Assembly: GCA_029861865.1 (NCBI GenBank)
Contig: JAOTYL010000003.1
Coordinates: 170,695 to 234,694, forward strand
Direction: 5' to 3'
Origin: Myxococcales bacterium
GTDB lineage: Bacteria; Myxococcota_A; Polyangia; Polyangiales; Houyiibacteriaceae
DNA: 64,000 bases
Part shown: positions 1 to 8,975 of the stretch, piece after piece
Layout of the letters: each line of letters starts with the position of its first letter
Numbering within the stretch: the stretch's first letter is position 1
Notes under the pieces: generated by a model
The model's input: the letters and a program-made list of their open reading frames with translations, nothing else
Told to the model about the DNA's origin: nothing
Databases searched by the model: none
Position numbers and translations under genes: made by a program

Positions 1-188
1 AGATTCCAAAGCTCGGCCTTTCGCGCCTCGGCCTTGAGCTCTTCGATCATCGGCGGCGTATCCCATCGATCGCCAAGCGAGGCGTGTTGCTGGTACACCG
101 CCGCTTCATTCGGATGGATGTGCGCCTCCATGAAATCTTGCAGGCGGGAGATCAGAGACCGTGTTTTTTCGCTATACGTGAAATCCAT
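1..188 (-). CDS. Acyl-CoA dehydrogenase, N-terminal fragment (runs off left edge)
   Basis: Reading the minus strand from the ATG at 186-188 gives 62 codons open to the window edge. The peptide starts MDFTYSEKTRSL and continues with ISRLQDFMEAHIHPNE and a short stretch ending KAELWNL. This matches the N-terminal helical segment of the long acyl-CoA dehydrogenase (ACAD10/11-like) family, which oxidises acyl-CoA thioesters with FAD in beta-oxidation. Only the first helices are visible and no catalytic residue is in view, so the call rests on the characteristic opening. It is divergent from the sulfatase at 323. Confidence 0.65.
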   Translation of the reverse strand, partial: MDFTYSEKTRSLISRLQDFMEAHIHPNEAAVYQQHASLGDRWDTPPMIEELKAEARKAELWN

Positions 189-322
189 GACTGCACAGGA
201 TACTGGCACAGGGCATTCCACAAATCGAGGCTGAAGCCGCGTGGGAACGTTTGATCTCCGAGGCGACCCCGTGTAACACGCGAGGACTACATCCCAACCC
301 TCGAGGAGCAAGGACAGCTCAC

Positions 323-1951
323 ATGACAAAGCCGACACAAATTCGTTTTCGCGCACTGCTCGTCACTGGCATCGTATTGGCGCTGGGAGGAACTTCGCCG
401 GCGTTCGCCAAAAGAGCGAAGAAAACCAAGCAGCCCAACATCGTCATCATCATGGGTGATGACATCGGTTGGTTTAATATCGGCGCCTATCACCGTGGCA
501 TCATGTCGGGCAAGACGCCGAACATCGATCGATTGGCTAGCGAAGGAATGATGTTCACCGACTACTACGCCGAGGCAAGCTGCACGGCCGGCCGCGCGAA
601 CTTCATCACGGGCATGATCCCGATGCGAACCGGGATGACCACCGTCGGTCAAGCCGGCTCTCCGCTGGGCCTGCCTGCGGAAGCCCCGACGATCGCGACT
701 GCGCTCAAGGCCATGGGCTATGCCACGGGGCAATTCGGCAAGAATCACTTGGGCGACTTGAACGAGTTCCTCCCGACGGTTCATGGATTCGATGAGTTCT
801 TCGGGTACCTCTATCACCTCGATGCCATGTCGGACCCGTACTGGCCGGGTTATCCCGAGGACCTGCGTGGCGAGATCGGTCCCCGCAACATGGTGCACTC
901 ATGGGCAACGGAGAAAGACAACCCGGCCGTACAGCCCAGGTGGGGCAAGATCGGCAAACAGAAGATCAAAGACGCTGGACCACTTCCGCCCAAACGCATG
1001 GAGAAGGTGGACGACGAGATCCTCAGGCACACCTTGAATTTCATGGAAAGGGCCAAGAAGAACAACAAGCCTTTCTTCGTCTGGCTAAATCCGACCCGCA
1101 TGCACATCTTCACTTTCCTCTCGCCGAAGTACAAAGCGCTCGAGGGCAAAGACAACTACGGCCTTCAAGAAGCCGGCATGGCTCAATTCGACGACATCGT
1201 CGGCGCAGTGATGAAGAAACTCCAGCAGATGGGCGTGGACAAGAACACGATCATCGCAGTGACCACCGACAACGGAACCGAGGTCTTCACCTGGCCGGAT
1301 GGTGGCAACACCCCCTTCAAAGGTGCCAAAGGCATGACCACCGAAGGCGGCTTTCGCGTCCCGATGATCGTCCGATGGCCGGGCCACGTCCCGGCCGACA
1401 AGGTTCAGAATGGCATCATGTCCGGCATGGATTGGTTTCCGACCCTCGTCGCGGCCGCGGGCAACCCGAATATCGTGGGCGAGCTCAAGAAAGGCAAGCA
1501 GCTCGGTGACCGTGAATACAAGGTTCACCTGGACGGCTACGACCAGATGGACATGTTCACGGGCAGGGGTCCAAGCAAGCGTGAAGAGGTTTGGTATTTT
1601 GGCGAGTCGACGCTCGGCGCCGTTCGAATTGGCGACTGGAAGTACACATTCATCGAACAGCCCGATGGCTGGCCAGGCGCCAAGTTGAAATTGAACATGC
1701 CCCTGATTCACAACCTGCGCCGTGATCCATTCGAGCGGTATTCGGATCCAAACTTTGCGGTCGGCTCACCGGACTGGTTCATGCAGTTCTACGCGCGCGA
1801 GTTCTGGCGCTTTGTCTTCGTGCAGCGCGAAGTCGCGAAGCTTGCCAAGACGGCAATTGAGTTTCCGCCGATGCAAAAAGGCGCCTCCTTCAACTTGGAA
1901 GCGGTGAAGGCTCAAATTGAGGCCGCCGTCCAGGCTCGTCACGGGCAGTAA
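323..1951 (+). CDS. Secreted type I sulfatase (arylsulfatase family)
   Basis: 542 residues from the ATG at 323, chosen because it begins a typical signal peptide (basic MTKPTQIRFR, hydrophobic core, AFA-like cleavage site near residue 29) and has GGAG upstream. The frame stays open further upstream to 251. Type I sulfatase features are clear: metal-binding DD at 46-47, and the formylglycine signature CTAGR at 87-91, whose Cys87 would be oxidised by a formylglycine-generating enzyme. Later TTDNG and PFKGAKG segments carry metal and substrate ligands. The substrate cannot be deduced. It probably acts in the periplasm or outside the cell on sulfate esters. A 2TM gene follows after 10 bases. Confidence 0.93.
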   Translation: MTKPTQIRFRALLVTGIVLALGGTSPAFAKRAKKTKQPNIVIIMGDDIGWFNIGAYHRGIMSGKTPNIDRLASEGMMFTDYYAEASCTAGRANFITGMIPMRTGMTTVGQAGSPLGLPAEAPTIATALKAMGYATGQFGKNHLGDLNEFLPTVHGFDEFFGYLYHLDAMSDPYWPGYPEDLRGEIGPRNMVHSWATEKDNPAVQPRWGKIGKQKIKDAGPLPPKRMEKVDDEILRHTLNFMERAKKNNKPFFVWLNPTRMHIFTFLSPKYKALEGKDNYGLQEAGMAQFDDIVGAVMKKLQQMGVDKNTIIAVTTDNGTEVFTWPDGGNTPFKGAKGMTTEGGFRVPMIVRWPGHVPADKVQNGIMSGMDWFPTLVAAAGNPNIVGELKKGKQLGDREYKVHLDGYDQMDMFTGRGPSKREEVWYFGESTLGAVRIGDWKYTFIEQPDGWPGAKLKLNMPLIHNLRRDPFERYSDPNFAVGSPDWFMQFYAREFWRFVFVQREVAKLAKTAIEFPPMQKGASFNLEAVKAQIEAAVQARHGQ

Positions 1952-1961
1952 GAACAGTCGG

Positions 1962-2240
1962 ATGGAGAACCAAAAAGCTTATCAAAAAGCCAAAAGAAGG
2001 GTGGAAGCCAAGGTTGGATTCTACATTCATCTGTCGGTCTACATCGCTGTAAACCTTCTACTCATCATCATCAATCTAACTACCTCTCCCGAATACCTCT
2101 GGTTCAAGTGGCCGCTCATGGGGTGGGGCATCGGCTTGTTTTTTCATGCTATTGGAGTCTTCGTTTCTTCTGGAAGGTCCCTCGTTACCGAACAGATGAT
2201 CGAAAAAGAAATGAAGAAAGAAGCTTCCAAGAAGCGATGA
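1962..2240 (+). CDS. 2TM-domain small membrane protein
   Basis: 92 residues from the ATG at 1962; an in-frame extension to 1917 would overlap the sulfatase and lacks similarity. A basic N-terminus (MENQKAYQKAKRRVEAK) precedes two membrane segments, roughly residues 21-40 (FYIHLSVYIAVNLLLIIIN) and 52-70 (WPLMGWGIGLFFHAIGVFV), with a charged KEMKKEASKKR tail. The GFY.HL..Y, VN..L and GWGIGL..H pattern is that of the 2TM domain family, found alone or fused to histidine kinases. Function is unknown. It may be co-transcribed with the sulfatase. Confidence 0.8.
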   Translation: MENQKAYQKAKRRVEAKVGFYIHLSVYIAVNLLLIIINLTTSPEYLWFKWPLMGWGIGLFFHAIGVFVSSGRSLVTEQMIEKEMKKEASKKR

Positions 2241-2376
2241 TCCAGAGCGCGGAAGCTTCGTGCCGATCTCGCCACTAAACTCGATCCAGTCCAACGACGC
2301 AGGCAGTCAATTTGCCTGGCGCATGCAGTTGAGCGGGAGGTTCCAAGGTGAGAGAATCACTGTGTAGGAGGTTGCT

Positions 2377-3153
2377 ATGTGGAAGCGTCACCGATACTTC
2401 ACATCGTTTGCCGCGCTTGCGCTGCTCACGTTAGCAACCGCTTGTGAGCGCGAAACGGGTGGGACGAAGGTCGAGCCAGCGCAGGCCGACCAGCAGGAGC
2501 CCGCCGGCGAACGAAACACCATGCCCGGTCTGGCTCATGGCCTCTTGCAGTCGCCGATCAACATCCTCAGCAATCGGTCCGAAGCGGGGCATCATGAGAT
2601 TGCGGTCAATCTGCACCATGCGGAGCCCGAGTATCTGGCGAACAAGGGACACACGATCGAGCTCGACTTCCCGCGCGGCTCGACGATCGCCCTCGACGGA
2701 AGGGAGTACGCACTCAAGCAGGTTCATTTCCACACTCCGTCGGAGCATCAGATCGACGGCATCACGTATCCGATGGAGTTGCATGTGGTCAACTCGATCG
2801 AGCCGAAGACGCCCAATGAGCCACCGCGCTACCTGGTGCTGAGCTTTCTCTACCGAATGGGCGACGAGGACCCCTTCATCGCGAGCTTTCTCAGCCAGGT
2901 CCCGACAGAAGAGGGCGTCGCCGTGCTCGCGCCGCGCCAGGTGCATGTGACGCTTGTCGATCGGGCTCTGGATTTCCACTTCTATCACTACCGCGGCTCC
3001 CTCACCACGCCGCCCTTCACTGAAACCGTCGAATGGCTGATCGCGAAAGAGATTCAGCAAGCGTCGCCGGAGCAGGTCCGACGAATCAATCAAATCGAAG
3101 GCGACAATGCCCGGCACGTGCAACCGCTCTACGGACGGGCCGTCGACCGGTAG
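2377..3153 (+). CDS. Alpha-class carbonic anhydrase, lipoprotein
   Basis: 258 residues; the start is supported by a strong GGAGG 5 bases upstream. The signal peptide ends in LATAC, so Cys23 would be lipidated. The alpha-carbonic anhydrase fold is well marked: QSPINI at 58-63, zinc ligands His117 and His119 (HFHTPSEH) and His136 (ELHVV), a GHT segment at the usual proton-shuttle region, and SLTTPPFTE with the active-site Thr. The enzyme interconverts CO2 and bicarbonate in the periplasm. It appears complete and catalytically competent. gpsA follows 68 bases downstream. Confidence 0.93.
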   Translation: MWKRHRYFTSFAALALLTLATACERETGGTKVEPAQADQQEPAGERNTMPGLAHGLLQSPINILSNRSEAGHHEIAVNLHHAEPEYLANKGHTIELDFPRGSTIALDGREYALKQVHFHTPSEHQIDGITYPMELHVVNSIEPKTPNEPPRYLVLSFLYRMGDEDPFIASFLSQVPTEEGVAVLAPRQVHVTLVDRALDFHFYHYRGSLTTPPFTETVEWLIAKEIQQASPEQVRRINQIEGDNARHVQPLYGRAVDR

Positions 3154-3221
3154 CGCACCAAAGACCAGTCCCGTCTTTTCGCTTCTGGCTCGGGGCGTTT
3201 GGAGTTACTATCGACGGCTCT

Positions 3222-4262
3222 ATGGCTAGCGTCAGCGTCCTCGGGGCGGGGGCTTTTGGTACGGCCCTCGCCATCTACTGCTCGGAGCTCGGTCACCAGA
3301 CGCGCGTCTGGGCTTACGATGAGGGCCTGCCAGAGCGGATCGCCGCCGCGCACGAGAACCTGGTCTATCTTCCGGGCTTTCCGGTCCCGAATGACCTGCA
3401 CTTCACCAACGATATGGGGGCGGCGTTGCAGGGCGCCGAGCTGGTCTTGCTGGCGGTGCCCTCCGGTTTCATGCGTTCGGTCACCGAGCAGGCGGCGCCA
3501 CACCTGCCCAGCGAGGTGCTCCTCACCTCGACGACCAAAGGCATCGAGCGCGACAGCCTTGCATTCATGAGCGACATCCTGGCGGAGACCCTGCCGGATC
3601 ATGCCGGGCACGCCACCTATCTCTCCGGCCCGAGCTTTGCAAAGGACATGGCCTCTCGGCTGCCGGCGCAAGTCACGCTTGCCGCGCCAAACATCGACAT
3701 GGCACGCCGCGTTCAGGCCATCCTTCATTCCCCCCGCTTTCGGGTGTACGCGAGCGACGACGTGATTGGGGTTCAGTTGGGCGGGGCCCTCAAGAACGTG
3801 ATCGCGGTGGCCTGCGGCGCGACGCACGGCCTCGGACTCGGCGCTTCCGCGGTGGCATCGCTGATGACTCGAGGTCTCGCCGAGATGGCACGGATGGGTG
3901 TGGCGCTCGGCGCGAACCCCCTCACGTTTCTAGGGCTCGCCGGCGTGGGGGATTTGACTCTGACCTGCACCAACAAGCTCTCGCGCAACTTTCGGCTCGG
4001 TCTAGAGCTAGCCGCCGGCAAGCCGGCGAAGGAGGTGGTCGCATCCCAGAAGGCAGTAGCCGAGGGCTACCACACCGCTGCCGCGGTTCACTCGCTGGCG
4101 CGACGGGCCAAGGTGGACATGCCGATCTCGGAATCGGTCTACCGCGTGTGCCACGAGGGCGCCGCGCTGGCCGACGAGGCGACGCGGCTCATGGGCCGCG
4201 AGCGAAAAGATGAGCTGGCGGGCATCTTCTTGACGACGGCGAAACGCCCCGATGGCAGTTGA
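3222..4262 (+). CDS. gpsA: Glycerol-3-phosphate dehydrogenase [NAD(P)+]
   Basis: 346 residues from the ATG at 3222. The frame is open upstream to 3033, but that part overlaps the carbonic anhydrase gene and is not GpsA-like. The N-terminal Rossmann motif is GAGAFGTA (8-15). The SGPSFAKD segment and the GALKNVIAVACG segment with the catalytic lysine are intact, as is the LAGVGDLTLTC region. The enzyme reduces dihydroxyacetone phosphate to sn-glycerol 3-phosphate, the backbone of phospholipids, in the cytoplasm. It converges on the Rieske gene with two bases between stops. Confidence 0.95.
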   Translation: MASVSVLGAGAFGTALAIYCSELGHQTRVWAYDEGLPERIAAAHENLVYLPGFPVPNDLHFTNDMGAALQGAELVLLAVPSGFMRSVTEQAAPHLPSEVLLTSTTKGIERDSLAFMSDILAETLPDHAGHATYLSGPSFAKDMASRLPAQVTLAAPNIDMARRVQAILHSPRFRVYASDDVIGVQLGGALKNVIAVACGATHGLGLGASAVASLMTRGLAEMARMGVALGANPLTFLGLAGVGDLTLTCTNKLSRNFRLGLELAAGKPAKEVVASQKAVAEGYHTAAAVHSLARRAKVDMPISESVYRVCHEGAALADEATRLMGRERKDELAGIFLTTAKRPDGS

Positions 4263-4264
4263 CC

Positions 4265-4612
4265 TTACACCTCAACCATCACGTTGCCGCCCTCGACCAT
4301 CGTGGGATAGGTCTTCAATGTCTTCTCGCTGCGGACGACATTGAGCAGTTGGATGCCGGGCGGGAAGTTGGCCCATTTGTGAACCTCGCCCGTGCGGATA
4401 TCGAACTCTGCACGATGAAGAGGACACCGAACGCGGTGTCCATCGACGATCTTACCGCGCCGAAGCGGCGCGAACGTGTGCGTGCAGTTGGTTTGCGTCG
4501 AATAAAAGCCATCTTCAAGGTGGTAGACGAGGACACTCGTGTCGCCGGCCTTGAAGGGCTTCATCTCGCCGATTGGGAGCTCCGATGCCTTACATACGAG
4601 GTGGCGCGCCAT
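4265..4612 (-). CDS. Rieske-type [2Fe-2S] ferredoxin
   Basis: 115 residues. The Rieske cluster motif is complete: Cys43-x-His45 (NCTHT) and Cys63-x2-His66 (RCPLHRAEF). The short, soluble, single-domain form resembles Rieske ferredoxins that pass electrons to ring-hydroxylating oxygenases or act alone (NirD/BphF type). No oxygenase lies next to it. It diverges from the amidohydrolase at 4742 with a 129-base gap that should hold both promoters. The electron-transfer role is confident; the partner is unknown. Confidence 0.92.
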   Translation of the reverse strand: MARHLVCKASELPIGEMKPFKAGDTSVLVYHLEDGFYSTQTNCTHTFAPLRRGKIVDGHRVRCPLHRAEFDIRTGEVHKWANFPPGIQLLNVVRSEKTLKTYPTMVEGGNVMVEV

Positions 4613-4741
4613 CAGGTTCCTCCTCCCTAGCTAGAGAAGACTTATAACGCTCGGGGCTTGGGAGGAGAAGTGCTTTCCGACTCCAGGCTAGACGCGCTCT
4701 TTGTCCAGTTCGGAGGTATAAGGGGCTTGGAGGCCAGGTAT

Positions 4742-5695
4742 ATGTCCTCGACCGACGCGATTCCTGTGATCGACATGTGGGCCCCGATCGTCCCGACCGC
4801 AGAGATCATGGCCGACTTTGCGGGGTTTCCTGAGCCGATGCTCGGGTACCTCCGCGTGTTCTTCAAACGCGAGCCGACGCTAGACATCGTCCGCGACTTC
4901 GCACACGGACTGATCCGAGACGACGAGGCCATTATCGCGGAGCTCGACAACGCTAACGTGGTGCGAGCTCTGATTACAGGCTTTGACGAGACCTCGACTG
5001 CCGGTGGGCGCTTCATTTCCAATGAAGCCGTGGCTGCGGTCGCAGAACGACAACCCGGTCGGTTTCTCCCGTTCGCGGGGGCCGACATCATGCGCGGCGA
5101 GGAGGCTCTGGATGAGGTCGAGTATTGGGTGAAGGAAAGGGGCTTCGTCGGTCTGAGCCTCCGCCCATTCATGATCGATCGCCCAGCGGACGATAGGCAC
5201 TACTATCCGTTCTACGCCAAGTGCGTCGAGCTCGGCATCCCGGTCAGTGTTCATGCATCGGCCAACTGGACCACCGTGAGGCCGAGCGAGCTCGGTCATC
5301 CACGTCACTTCGACCGGGTGGCTTGTGACTTTCCCGAGCTGAAGCTCATCCTCAGTCACGCAGGCTATCCTTGGGTGCTCGAGGCCTGCCTGCTCGCGTG
5401 GAAACATCCGAATCTCTACTTGGAGCTCGCGGCGCACAGACCGAAGTATTTCACCGCCGTCGGTGCTGGCTGGGAGCCGTTGCTTCGTTATGGACAGAGC
5501 ACGATTCAGGACAAGGTCCTCTACGGGACCGGGGCCTTTCTGCTTGGGAGGCGGCCGGCCGACCTTTTGTTAGAAATGCGCGCTCTTCCGATCCGCCCCG
5601 ATATCCTCCAGAAATGGCTCTGGCGAAACGCCGCCGCCCTAATGGGCATCGACGTCAGTCTGAGTCTCGGAAATAGCGGAGGTACTCATGTCTAA
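4742..5695 (+). CDS. Amidohydrolase-2 family protein
   Basis: 317 residues from the ATG at 4742, preceded by GGAGG at 4729-4733. The frame opens earlier (4658) without a ribosome site. A TIM-barrel amidohydrolase-2 fold is indicated by SVHASANW, DFPELKLILSHAGYPW and the helix beginning NLYLELAA. The HxH metal-binding pair expected after the first strand is replaced by IDMWAPI, so the metal site may be reduced to the later His and Asp ligands. The reaction (hydrolysis or decarboxylation of a cyclic substrate) cannot be named. The next small gene overlaps its last codons. Confidence 0.85.
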   Translation: MSSTDAIPVIDMWAPIVPTAEIMADFAGFPEPMLGYLRVFFKREPTLDIVRDFAHGLIRDDEAIIAELDNANVVRALITGFDETSTAGGRFISNEAVAAVAERQPGRFLPFAGADIMRGEEALDEVEYWVKERGFVGLSLRPFMIDRPADDRHYYPFYAKCVELGIPVSVHASANWTTVRPSELGHPRHFDRVACDFPELKLILSHAGYPWVLEACLLAWKHPNLYLELAAHRPKYFTAVGAGWEPLLRYGQSTIQDKVLYGTGAFLLGRRPADLLLEMRALPIRPDILQKWLWRNAAALMGIDVSLSLGNSGGTHV

Positions 5696-5882
5696 GAAGA
5701 CAGCACTTGCGGCGATCGTAGTCGGCGTGGCTCTCAACAACTACGTCTACCTGCATGACTTGATCCTGCAAAAGCACGAAGGGCTCATCGACCTTGGAAC
5801 CAAGAGTGCGGTCGGCATTGCGGTCGCAGTTGTAGTCATTTTGGCGGGCGTCGCGGCCCTGGCGCGCGACTCGTCGGGTTGA
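5688..5882 (+). CDS. Small two-helix membrane protein, unknown function
   Basis: 64 residues. The ATG at 5688 overlaps the last codons of the amidohydrolase and is preceded by GGAGG 5 bases away, a strong sign of a real, translationally coupled gene. Two hydrophobic segments, about 5-20 (TALAAIVVGVALNNYV) and 40-58 (SAVGIAVAVVVILAGVAAL), flank a short charged loop. No family was recognised. It may anchor or assist the amidohydrolase, but that is only inferred from overlap. Confidence 0.7.
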   Translation: MSKKTALAAIVVGVALNNYVYLHDLILQKHEGLIDLGTKSAVGIAVAVVVILAGVAALARDSSG

Positions 5883-5930
5883 GCCACCGAGCAGCGGACA
5901 GAGACGGCTAGGGCTGCTATATTTCCCATC

Positions 5931-6314
5931 ATGGGTGTCTACCGGCCTCCGCTTTGGATCATCGGGCTCCTGCTGCCACTGGCTGCCTGCCAGTATGTGG
6001 ACCTTCCGGACAGATCCGGGGGCACCGATGAGTGCACTGAAGAAGAGTGCGGGCCTGCTCCAGCCGCGCCTAACATCGAGTGCGAGGATGGATCGATCGC
6101 AGGCCCAAGCTGCCAGCTCAATGAGGATGGCGATTGCGGATGGGTGATCCTCGAATGTCCCGACCCCGTCGAAGAGTGCACCCCACAAGAATGCGGACCG
6201 GCTCCAGCAGCACCGAACATCCTGTGTGACGATGGATCGATCGGCGGACCCGGACCGTGCGTGCGCAACGACGACGGACTCTGCGGTTGGACCTTCCGCG
6301 ACTGCCCGCCGTAG
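5931..6314 (+). CDS. Lipoprotein with two tandem cysteine-rich repeats
   Basis: 127 residues with a short signal peptide ending LPLAAC (Cys20 lipidated). After a linker come two copies of a roughly 43-residue unit. Both contain EC....CGPAPAAPNI, then C.DGSI.GP, then C....DG.CGW, then a final D/ECP. Copy 1 starts near residue 34 and copy 2 near residue 81. The even cysteine spacing suggests disulfide-stabilised mini-domains exposed on the cell surface. Similar cysteine-rich repeats are common in lipoproteins of myxobacteria. No function is known. Transcription is probably separate from the amidohydrolase unit. Confidence 0.82.
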   Translation: MGVYRPPLWIIGLLLPLAACQYVDLPDRSGGTDECTEEECGPAPAAPNIECEDGSIAGPSCQLNEDGDCGWVILECPDPVEECTPQECGPAPAAPNILCDDGSIGGPGPCVRNDDGLCGWTFRDCPP

Positions 6315-6438
6315 CCTCGAAATTGGGGGCCCCTCTTGGCCATCGACCCAAGATTTCTCCGACGCTGGGTGTCCTATGCTTAACTCCCCAGAGTTGTCGG
6401 CTCTCGGGGGACTGTTATCTTGTGCAGAGGGCTATGTA

Positions 6439-7695
6439 ATGACTCGAACGCTTTTCGTTTCGGTGTTTGTCGCCTTGTTCGTCCTTGGCTGCAATTCGGG
6501 TTCCGGGGGCACGATCCGCTTGGATGACCTTCCGAGTATCTGCGGCGAGCCAGGCGCTCCGGCCGGGTGTGGCGATGTCTGTATCAGCGATTCGGGCTGT
6601 GACGCCGGGACGTACTGCGACAACGGTGTTTGCCTCGCCGTGTGCACGCCTGAGGGCGGGCAGTGTGGCGCCGCAGGCACCTGCATCTCGAATGGACGGT
6701 GTGTTCCGGTGTTTGGCGACGGCGGTATCTCCACCTCCGACGGCTCTGTGTGTGGTGAGCTCGAGGTTGCAACCGACCGGGTCATCCCCAACATCATGAT
6801 CATCGTCGACCGCAGCGGGAGCATGCGGCGCGACTTCGAAAACGACTGTCCCTTCCTCGGCAATGGCTGTCCGACCTCCGGCACGCCCAACCCGGACTTC
6901 GGCGAGGCCCGATGGGACTCGGTCGAAGACGCATTGGTCGGAACGGACGGCCTAGTTCGCAGGCTGGACGCGATCGCGCGGTTTGGATTGACCTTGTACT
7001 GGAAGCCCAGCGAAGACCCGCCAGCGATGTCCGATGGCGACATGTGCGCCAGCACGGATGGCGTCGCCATCACCCAGAGTCTCGACAACGCCAATTCCAT
7101 CGCCGCCAGCTTCAGCGCCAACGCACCGAGCGGCTTCACACCTACCGCCGAAGCGATCGAAGCGGTGACCGATTCGCTCCTCGCGACGCCGCCGCCGGCA
7201 GGGCCCACGGTGTACCTGCTCGCGACCGACGGTCTGCCAAACGGCTGCGACGAAGACGGTGAGGCTATCGACCGCAACAACAGCGTGAGCGCGGTGCAAA
7301 GGGCGTTTGATCTAGGCATAGGGACGTTCGTGCTCGGCGTAAACTTCGACGATTCCCACCTGCAGGACCTCGCCGATGCCGGGCAGGGTGTCGGCTCCGG
7401 AGCCACGCTTTGGACTGCCGATAGCGTCTCGGAGCTTCAAATCGCCCTCGAGCAAATCGTCGTGCAGAACATCCCGTGTACGGTCAGCCTGACAGACGGC
7501 ACCATCGACACCGCAGCCGCCTGTGACGGTGAGGTGCGCCTGAACGCCGAACCGCTGGTTTGCAACAATGCCGAGCGAGGTTGGAGAGCGGTCGACGGCA
7601 ACACGATCGAGCTCACGGGCTCGGCATGCCAAGACTGGCGAGGGGGAGACGCAGACCTCGAAGCGGTCTTCCCTTGCTACGTCGTGGTGCAGTAG
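6439..7695 (+). CDS. von Willebrand factor A-domain lipoprotein
   Basis: 418 residues from the ATG at 6439, which opens a lipoprotein signal peptide ending FVLGC (Cys18). The longer open frame from 6226 reads into the preceding lipoprotein gene. A cysteine-rich EGF-like stretch covers about 35-90. A vWA domain starts near 118, with the MIDAS motif DRSGSM at 124-129 and later LATDGLPNGCDEDG. The C-terminal segment holds more paired cysteines. vWA domains bind protein partners through a chelated metal ion. In myxobacteria such surface lipoproteins are numerous and mostly uncharacterised. A surface adhesive role is an inference. Confidence 0.88.
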   Translation: MTRTLFVSVFVALFVLGCNSGSGGTIRLDDLPSICGEPGAPAGCGDVCISDSGCDAGTYCDNGVCLAVCTPEGGQCGAAGTCISNGRCVPVFGDGGISTSDGSVCGELEVATDRVIPNIMIIVDRSGSMRRDFENDCPFLGNGCPTSGTPNPDFGEARWDSVEDALVGTDGLVRRLDAIARFGLTLYWKPSEDPPAMSDGDMCASTDGVAITQSLDNANSIAASFSANAPSGFTPTAEAIEAVTDSLLATPPPAGPTVYLLATDGLPNGCDEDGEAIDRNNSVSAVQRAFDLGIGTFVLGVNFDDSHLQDLADAGQGVGSGATLWTADSVSELQIALEQIVVQNIPCTVSLTDGTIDTAAACDGEVRLNAEPLVCNNAERGWRAVDGNTIELTGSACQDWRGGDADLEAVFPCYVVVQ

Positions 7696-7705
7696 CCGGC
7701 AACCT

Positions 7706-8959
7706 CTACGCGGCCGGTTGACGTCTCCTACGCCGCTCACGGCGCCGCGTGCCGGATCTCTGATCACGTGGGGACCTGACGAAATCCCGGGACGGTCGCC
7801 TTCTGGGCTCGGCTGAATCCCGGGGCGGCAGCTCTACCGCCATCTCTTCCGGCGAAAACCTGATCAGCCTTTCCACCGCGAGAAGCCGGTTGCGTTCGGA
7901 TGGGTCCACCAGCGACCAGGCAGCGCCGGTAGCACCGGCGCGACCCGTTCGACCGATACGGTGAACGTAACTTTCCGGTTCGTGGGGCAGCTCATAGTTG
8001 AAAACATGAGACACTGCGTCGATGTCGATGCCGCGGGCTGCAATATCGGTCGCCACCAGCACCCAGGCATCTCCGGTCTTGAAATTCCGCAGCGCCCGCT
8101 GACGCGCGTTCTGTGATTTGTTGCCATGGATGGCCTCGGCGCCGATGCCGGCACCTTCGAGCTTTCGGGCTACCTTGTTGGCCCCGTGTTTGGTGCGAGT
8201 GAAAACGATTGCCCGAGAAACCTCGTCGTCACGGAGCAGGTGCTCGAGCATGCGCTGCTTGTCGCCGTTGCCGACCATGACGACCCGCTGGTCGATCTCT
8301 TTCACGGTGATTTGCCGCGGCGAAACATCCACCCGAATCGGGTCGTCCAGGATCTCACGAGCCAGCGTTACAACTTCTTGTGGCATCGTGGCCGAGAACA
8401 GAAGCGATTGTCGGGTCTCAGGCGTTTGCGCAACGATGCGCTTCACGTCACGGACGAATCCCATGTCGAGCAGCCGGTCCGCTTCATCGAGCACCAGAAC
8501 CGATACTTCCGAGAGATCGAGATGCCTTTGCGCTGCCAAGTCCAAGAGGCGACCGGGAGTGGCCACCAGCACGTCGAGGCCTTGGGCTAGAGCCCTGACC
8601 TGGGGATTCTGACCCACACCACCGATGATGAATGCGTGACGCAGGCCGGTGTATCGTCCGAGGCTCGTAAGCTCCTCGTGGATCTGCAATGCCAACTCGC
8701 GCGTGGGCGCGAGCACTAGCGACCGTGGTCGCCGAGGCCTGGCAGGTGAGTTTTCGTCGTCCAGGCGTTGCAACAGCGGCAGCGCGAACGCCGCCGTCTT
8801 GCCGGTACCTGTCTGGGCGATTCCCAGAAGATCCTTCCCCTGCAATAGGTGGGGGATGGCCTGGAACTGGATAGGAGTGGGCTGGATGTAGCCCACGTCC
8901 CTCAGGGCGCGGCGGAGCTTCCCGCCGACCCCGAGGGATTCAAAGTCATTCTCAATCAA
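7706..8959 (-). CDS. DEAD-box RNA helicase
   Basis: All helicase motifs are present in order: PTPIQ (Q motif), AQTGTGKT, PTREL, TPGRLLD, DEAD, SAT, ARGIDID and HRIGRTGRAG, followed by an Arg/Pro-rich basic tail. The enzyme unwinds RNA with ATP and probably serves ribosome assembly or cold adaptation. The start is uncertain. The frame is open to 9064, but those codons overlap the RRM gene, and homology begins near ENDFESLG. A TTG at 8957-8959 lies 16 bases after the RRM stop, with no clear Shine-Dalgarno. The pairing with an RRM protein suggests an RNA-remodelling operon. Confidence 0.92.
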   Translation of the reverse strand: MIENDFESLGVGGKLRRALRDVGYIQPTPIQFQAIPHLLQGKDLLGIAQTGTGKTAAFALPLLQRLDDENSPARPRRPRSLVLAPTRELALQIHEELTSLGRYTGLRHAFIIGGVGQNPQVRALAQGLDVLVATPGRLLDLAAQRHLDLSEVSVLVLDEADRLLDMGFVRDVKRIVAQTPETRQSLLFSATMPQEVVTLAREILDDPIRVDVSPRQITVKEIDQRVVMVGNGDKQRMLEHLLRDDEVSRAIVFTRTKHGANKVARKLEGAGIGAEAIHGNKSQNARQRALRNFKTGDAWVLVATDIAARGIDIDAVSHVFNYELPHEPESYVHRIGRTGRAGATGAAWSLVDPSERNRLLAVERLIRFSPEEMAVELPPRDSAEPRRRPSRDFVRSPRDQRSGTRRRERRRRRQPAA

Positions 8960-8975
8960 AATTGTCAGCCGCCGC

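Noticed and set aside
287..1711. Several long open frames opposite or inside the sulfatase gene
   Set aside because: They are shadows. The sulfatase frame carries the full family signature, and the others show no recognisable domain.
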